A DNA stretch of 44,727 bases from positions 1-44,727 of the forward strand of contig NZ_JAFAND010000016.1 in NCBI RefSeq assembly GCF_019232825.1, given 5' to 3'. The DNA is from Paludibacterium sp. (GTDB taxonomy: Bacteria; Pseudomonadota; Gammaproteobacteria; Burkholderiales; Chromobacteriaceae). A program made the translations under genes and the position numbers. The first letter of the stretch is position 1. Every line of letters starts with the position of its first letter. Below the pieces are notes generated by a model. The model was given only the letters and a program-made list of their open reading frames with translations, made no database searches and was not told the DNA's origin. Shown here piece after piece: positions 43,101 through 44,727 of the stretch.

Positions 43101-43397
43101 ATCCTTAAACGATTCCCCCTCGATTCGCTCAAGATCGATCGCTCGTTCGTCGATGGGCTGCCGCAGGACGGTGACAGCGCGGCGATCACCGAGGCGGTGC
43201 TGGCGATGGCGCGCAAGTTGGGTTTCTCGGTGGTGGCCGAGGGGGTCGAGCATGCCGGGCAGGCCAACTTCCTGCAGGCCATCGGCTGCGACAGCCTGCA
43301 GGGCTACTATTTCGGCAAGCCGATGCCGGCCGAACATTTCGTCGCCTGGCTCGCCGAGGGCGAGACCTCGTTGCCGCCGCGCGCGGTCGATGCTTGA
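40149..43397 (+). CDS. Membrane PAS-GGDEF-EAL cyclic-di-GMP signalling protein
   Basis: A 1082-residue protein. Residues 1-260 form a MASE1-like membrane region of about eight helices. Three PAS domains follow (about 275-395, 400-520, 525-645), then GGDEF (about 650-810) and EAL (about 825-1070). The cyclase motif is intact (RLGGDEF, 725-729). The EAL site is also intact: the EVLLRW glutamate (853), EITES, DDFGTGYSSL, KIDRSFV and AEGVEH. The RxxD inhibitory site expected before GGDEF is not present. The protein may therefore make or degrade c-di-GMP depending on its sensory input. It starts at GTG 40149 with GAGGAA upstream. Confidence 0.92.
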   Translation: MNAKRLFDAGGFLCFLAALALWPRAPLAAISLASFLPHGLFAAQVVRSRRVAPVLWWPLCAFVVALWLMPTGWALCLASSLYLLAGTLSLAGLTAEVDWLASPLSLLRLLARLVLYPALLVALLLSLQTMLFEVSAHMGLWAGMAWGDVSLSVVALVPLALCERTLARRRLFELSLYLLLTLGLGLALYPARHQLLFPSALLYLPVIVVAAFRLTLRGVSLISVMVMVMLTLFNAGGPFYGALADGLVLLSAVLVGLIVAAGVEVQRRHERRLGEFQARIEALVNNSPNLMAFKDLDGRYAMVNRAYASYVGKAPIEILGKRPSELFPLDVATRIRGQDEMVLRCLEPRQFEYASDLHDSRYSLLETKFPLFDAQGLPSGIGSVVTDVTELRQQQQAVVEAEQKYGALIEQSLAGIFIFQDSRLVYLNEKLAEMLGGSPESLEGYRLEDLVATGDLVRVRELIRQRFDDNVQVMHYTTRISRRDGSLLDVEVHSRLFDYNGRPASIGFALDISDRIAADANQKLTAKVFETSAEGILICDAELRIIAVNGAFSRVTGYQREEALGKVSRVFSDESRSNYAEMMSALNEQGYWRGELLDRRKNGDWYPAELSLSLVRDPQGEVVNYVGLFADITVRKQAQERMNFLANHDPLTRLPNRSCLISALEDQLLTMSEGGGKLAVIFIDLDRFKLINDSFGHQSGDELLRVIAIRLANTVGERGMLARLGGDEFTLLMSDFENLGDLSIIAEQVLGVLAKPLQLEEHEVFVTGSIGISVYPNDGADARTLLKNADVAMYRAKDAGKNTYEFFNAEMNAQTVERLVLENSLRQALERDEFELHFQPQVDAVTRSLIGVEVLLRWRHPQQGLVAPGRFIPLAEETGLIKPIGAWVLKEACRQLKRWDREGLSVPRLAVNLSARQFEQANLISLVHAALEESGIAPQRLELEITESMIMQNPVETVRILNELKNLGVQLAIDDFGTGYSSLSILKRFPLDSLKIDRSFVDGLPQDGDSAAITEAVLAMARKLGFSVVAEGVEHAGQANFLQAIGCDSLQGYYFGKPMPAEHFVAWLAEGETSLPPRAVDA

Positions 43398-43469
43398 GCG
43401 TCCGTTGCGGCGGTTGCATTCGACGAGCCCGCGCGGTTAAATAGCCGCGAACCTTCCTATGAGTCAATA

Positions 43470-44225
43470 ATGAGCAACAAGCGCCTGATACACGGGTTTC
43501 ATGCCGTGAACGCCCGTCTGTGGCAAAACCCCAAGAGTCTGATCGAGATTTACCTGGCCGGCGGCCGCCAAGATGAACGCGCCCGCGCCGTGGCCGAGCG
43601 GGCACAGACCGAGGCGGTCAAGGTGCATGTGGTCGACAAGGCCCGGCTTGACAGCCTGACCGGCAACGCGCGTCACCAAGGCGTGGCGGCGTGGATCGAC
43701 GCCAGTCACCGAGTGGTGGATATCGCCGATGTGCTCGATAGTCTGCAGGAGCCGCCGCTGTTGCTGATCCTGGATGGCGTGACCGATCCGCACAATCTGG
43801 GCGCGTGCTTGCGTGTGGCGGATGCCATGGGGGCGCATGCGGTGATCGCACCCAAGGATCGCGCCGCCAGCATCAACGCGACGGTGTCCAAGGTGGCCTG
43901 CGGCGCGGCCGAGACCATTCCCTACATCATGGTGACCAATCTGGCGCGCACGCTGCGAGACCTCAAGGATGCCGGCATCTGGATTGCTGGCACCACGATG
44001 GAGGCGGAAACCGATTTGTTCCATTTCGACCAGCGCGGGCCGCTGGCTTGGGTAATGGGGGCGGAGGGCGAGGGCATGCGCCGCCTGACGCGCGAACATT
44101 GCGATGCGCTGGTGTCGATTCCGATGTTCGGCACGGTGGAGAGCCTGAACGTATCGGTATCGTCCGGCATGGTGTTGGCCGAGAGCCGCCGTCAACGCGT
44201 ACTGGCCGGGGAGGGTAAGGGATGA
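43470..44225 (+). CDS. rlmB: 23S rRNA (guanosine-2'-O-)-methyltransferase RlmB
   Basis: A 251-residue SPOUT enzyme methylating G2251 (E. coli numbering) of 23S rRNA with SAM. The N-terminal substrate-binding domain begins [14 protein letters not shown]. The knotted SPOUT motifs are [13 protein letters not shown] (motif 1), [13 protein letters not shown] (motif 2) and [22 protein letters not shown] (motif 3). The usual partner rnr is not adjacent. The stop overlaps the metal sensor start in ATGA. Confidence 0.94.
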   Translation: MSNKRLIHGFHAVNARLWQNPKSLIEIYLAGGRQDERARAVAERAQTEAVKVHVVDKARLDSLTGNARHQGVAAWIDASHRVVDIADVLDSLQEPPLLLILDGVTDPHNLGACLRVADAMGAHAVIAPKDRAASINATVSKVACGAAETIPYIMVTNLARTLRDLKDAGIWIAGTTMEAETDLFHFDQRGPLAWVMGAEGEGMRRLTREHCDALVSIPMFGTVESLNVSVSSGMVLAESRRQRVLAGEGKG

Positions 44226-44536
44226 GTGATACGCCTCGCGATTGCGGTTGCGCGCCGCAATCGGACAAATCGGTGGTGCAGCCGGACAAGACTCGGCTGT
44301 TGCAGCGTCTGGCGCGCATCGAGGGCCAGGTGCGCGGCATCGGCGGCATGATCGCCGACGATCGTTACTGTGTCGACATCCTCACCCAGGTGGCCGCAGT
44401 GAAGTCGGCGCTCGACGCCGTGGCGATGCAGTTGCTGGAAAACCACGTGCATGGCTGCGTGGCGCGTTCGTTCGGCACGTCCTCGGCCGAGGATATGGCG
44501 GCCGAACTGTTGGATGTCGTCAAGAAGATTCGTTGA
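44222..44536 (+). CDS. CsoR/RcnR-family metal-sensing transcriptional repressor
   Basis: A 104-residue all-helical repressor (DUF156). The Cys-His-Cys metal fingerprint falls at C50 (DRYCVDIL), H75 and C79 (NHVHGC), with the 25- and 4-residue spacing of CsoR copper sensors. The family [16 protein letters not shown] segment precedes it. Two extra cysteines (C8, C10) lie near the N-terminus. Copper is the best guess; formaldehyde (FrmR) or sulphide (CstR) sensing is less likely given H75. It is translationally coupled to rlmB. No copper exporter is visible in the window, so the regulated gene may lie outside. Confidence 0.85.
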   Translation: MSDTPRDCGCAPQSDKSVVQPDKTRLLQRLARIEGQVRGIGGMIADDRYCVDILTQVAAVKSALDAVAMQLLENHVHGCVARSFGTSSAEDMAAELLDVVKKIR

Positions 44537-44549
44537 AAGCGGGGAGGGC

Positions 44550-44577
44550 GTAGCGTGTGTTCGCGAAGCAACGCACG
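44550..44577 (+). repeat. REP-like palindrome B (GTAG-headed)
   Basis: GTAG (44550-44553), CGTGTGTT (44554-44561), loop CGCGAAGC and AACGCACG (44570-44577) pair over 8 bp with one G-T wobble. The loop and layout match copy A at 4313-4343, with stem changes that preserve pairing. AACGCACG is repeated once more at 44582-44589. Confidence 0.55.
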
Positions 44578-44602
44578 TTTCAACGCACGGTGACACCAGG
44601 TT

Positions 44603-44622
44603 CGGGGAGCGTTCGCTCCCCG
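44603..44622. terminator. Hairpin between the metal sensor and the edge gene
   Basis: CGGGGAGCG (44603-44611) and CGCTCCCCG (44614-44622) form a perfect stem. It lies between converging genes and closely resembles the hairpin at 1451-1471. There is no T-tract. Confidence 0.45.
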
Positions 44623-44638
44623 CCTCCAGGTTAGGGTG

Positions 44639-44727
44639 TTAATCGGCGGTCAACACCAAGCATCCCGCCACCTCGCGCAGGCGCGCGGCGTTTTTCAGGT
44701 ACAACCACGACGACTGGGCATCGACCG
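44639..44727 (-). CDS. C-terminal end of an unidentified protein (cut by window edge)
   Basis: A leftward reading frame enters from the window edge and ends in TAA at 44639-44641. It encodes 29 residues ending REVAGCLVLTAD, preceded by SSWLYLKNAARL. The frame follows a hairpin and looks coding, but it is too short to identify. Confidence 0.45.
   Translation of the reverse strand, partial: VDAQSSWLYLKNAARLREVAGCLVLTAD

Overview
The window is a compact, GC-rich chromosomal segment with about 40 genes. Most intergenic gaps are short. I see no tRNA or rRNA gene, no CRISPR array, no prophage and no intact insertion sequence. Gene content and order point to a betaproteobacterium, probably Neisseriales (Chromobacteriaceae-like): fmdB-DUF502-aspS, rpsT divergent from murJ, mltG-tmk-holB-tatD, ppsR divergent from ppsA, tesA divergent from an ABC pair, and a fabI-pta-ackA set. 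The taxonomic placement is inference from gene neighbourhoods and protein style; no rRNA is present to confirm it.

Layout. 1-6.4 kb: mltA (cell-wall lytic transglycosylase), two tandem AlaX-type alanyl-tRNA editing proteins, a DUF2799 lipoprotein, queF (queuosine), a REP-like inverted pair, murJ (lipid II flippase) and divergent rpsT. 6.4-9.4 kb: a leftward fabI-pta-ackA acyl-metabolism operon with a palindromic operator candidate over its promoter. 9.5-13.3 kb: fmdB, a DUF502 membrane protein, aspS and a 2-Cys peroxiredoxin. 13.3-20.4 kb: an HSL-type esterase converging on an MFS transporter, then tesA and the ybbA-ybbP ABC system, whose divergent start codons share one CATG, then a small unknown gene and a DUF3313-like protein. 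20.5-24.7 kb: a rightward operon mltG-tmk-holB-tatD-MBL hydrolase. 24.9-31.5 kb: a dicarboxylate/amino-acid symporter, trpS with a Trp leader peptide and attenuator, ppsR/ppsA and an orphan tandem-TOBE molbindin. 31.5-36.6 kb: a hairpin-rich non-coding patch, a DMT exporter, a large secreted astacin-like protease with ricin-type lectin domains and an endonuclease I. 36.6-44.7 kb: mfd, a PAS-GGDEF-EAL protein, rlmB, a CsoR-type metal sensor and the 3' end of a leftward gene cut by the window edge.

The most interesting element lies between ppsR and trpS. A 16-codon reading frame carries three consecutive Trp codons ([16 protein letters not shown]). It is followed by a perfect 8-bp pause hairpin, a drawable antiterminator and a terminator-like hairpin before trpS. 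This has the architecture of classical ribosome-mediated attenuation, applied to the tryptophanyl-tRNA synthetase gene itself. Other notable points are a covarying GTAG-headed REP/BIME family, duplicated alaX genes, an astacin-like protease without a recognisable Met-turn methionine, and a perfect 14-bp palindrome containing the stop codons of two converging genes.
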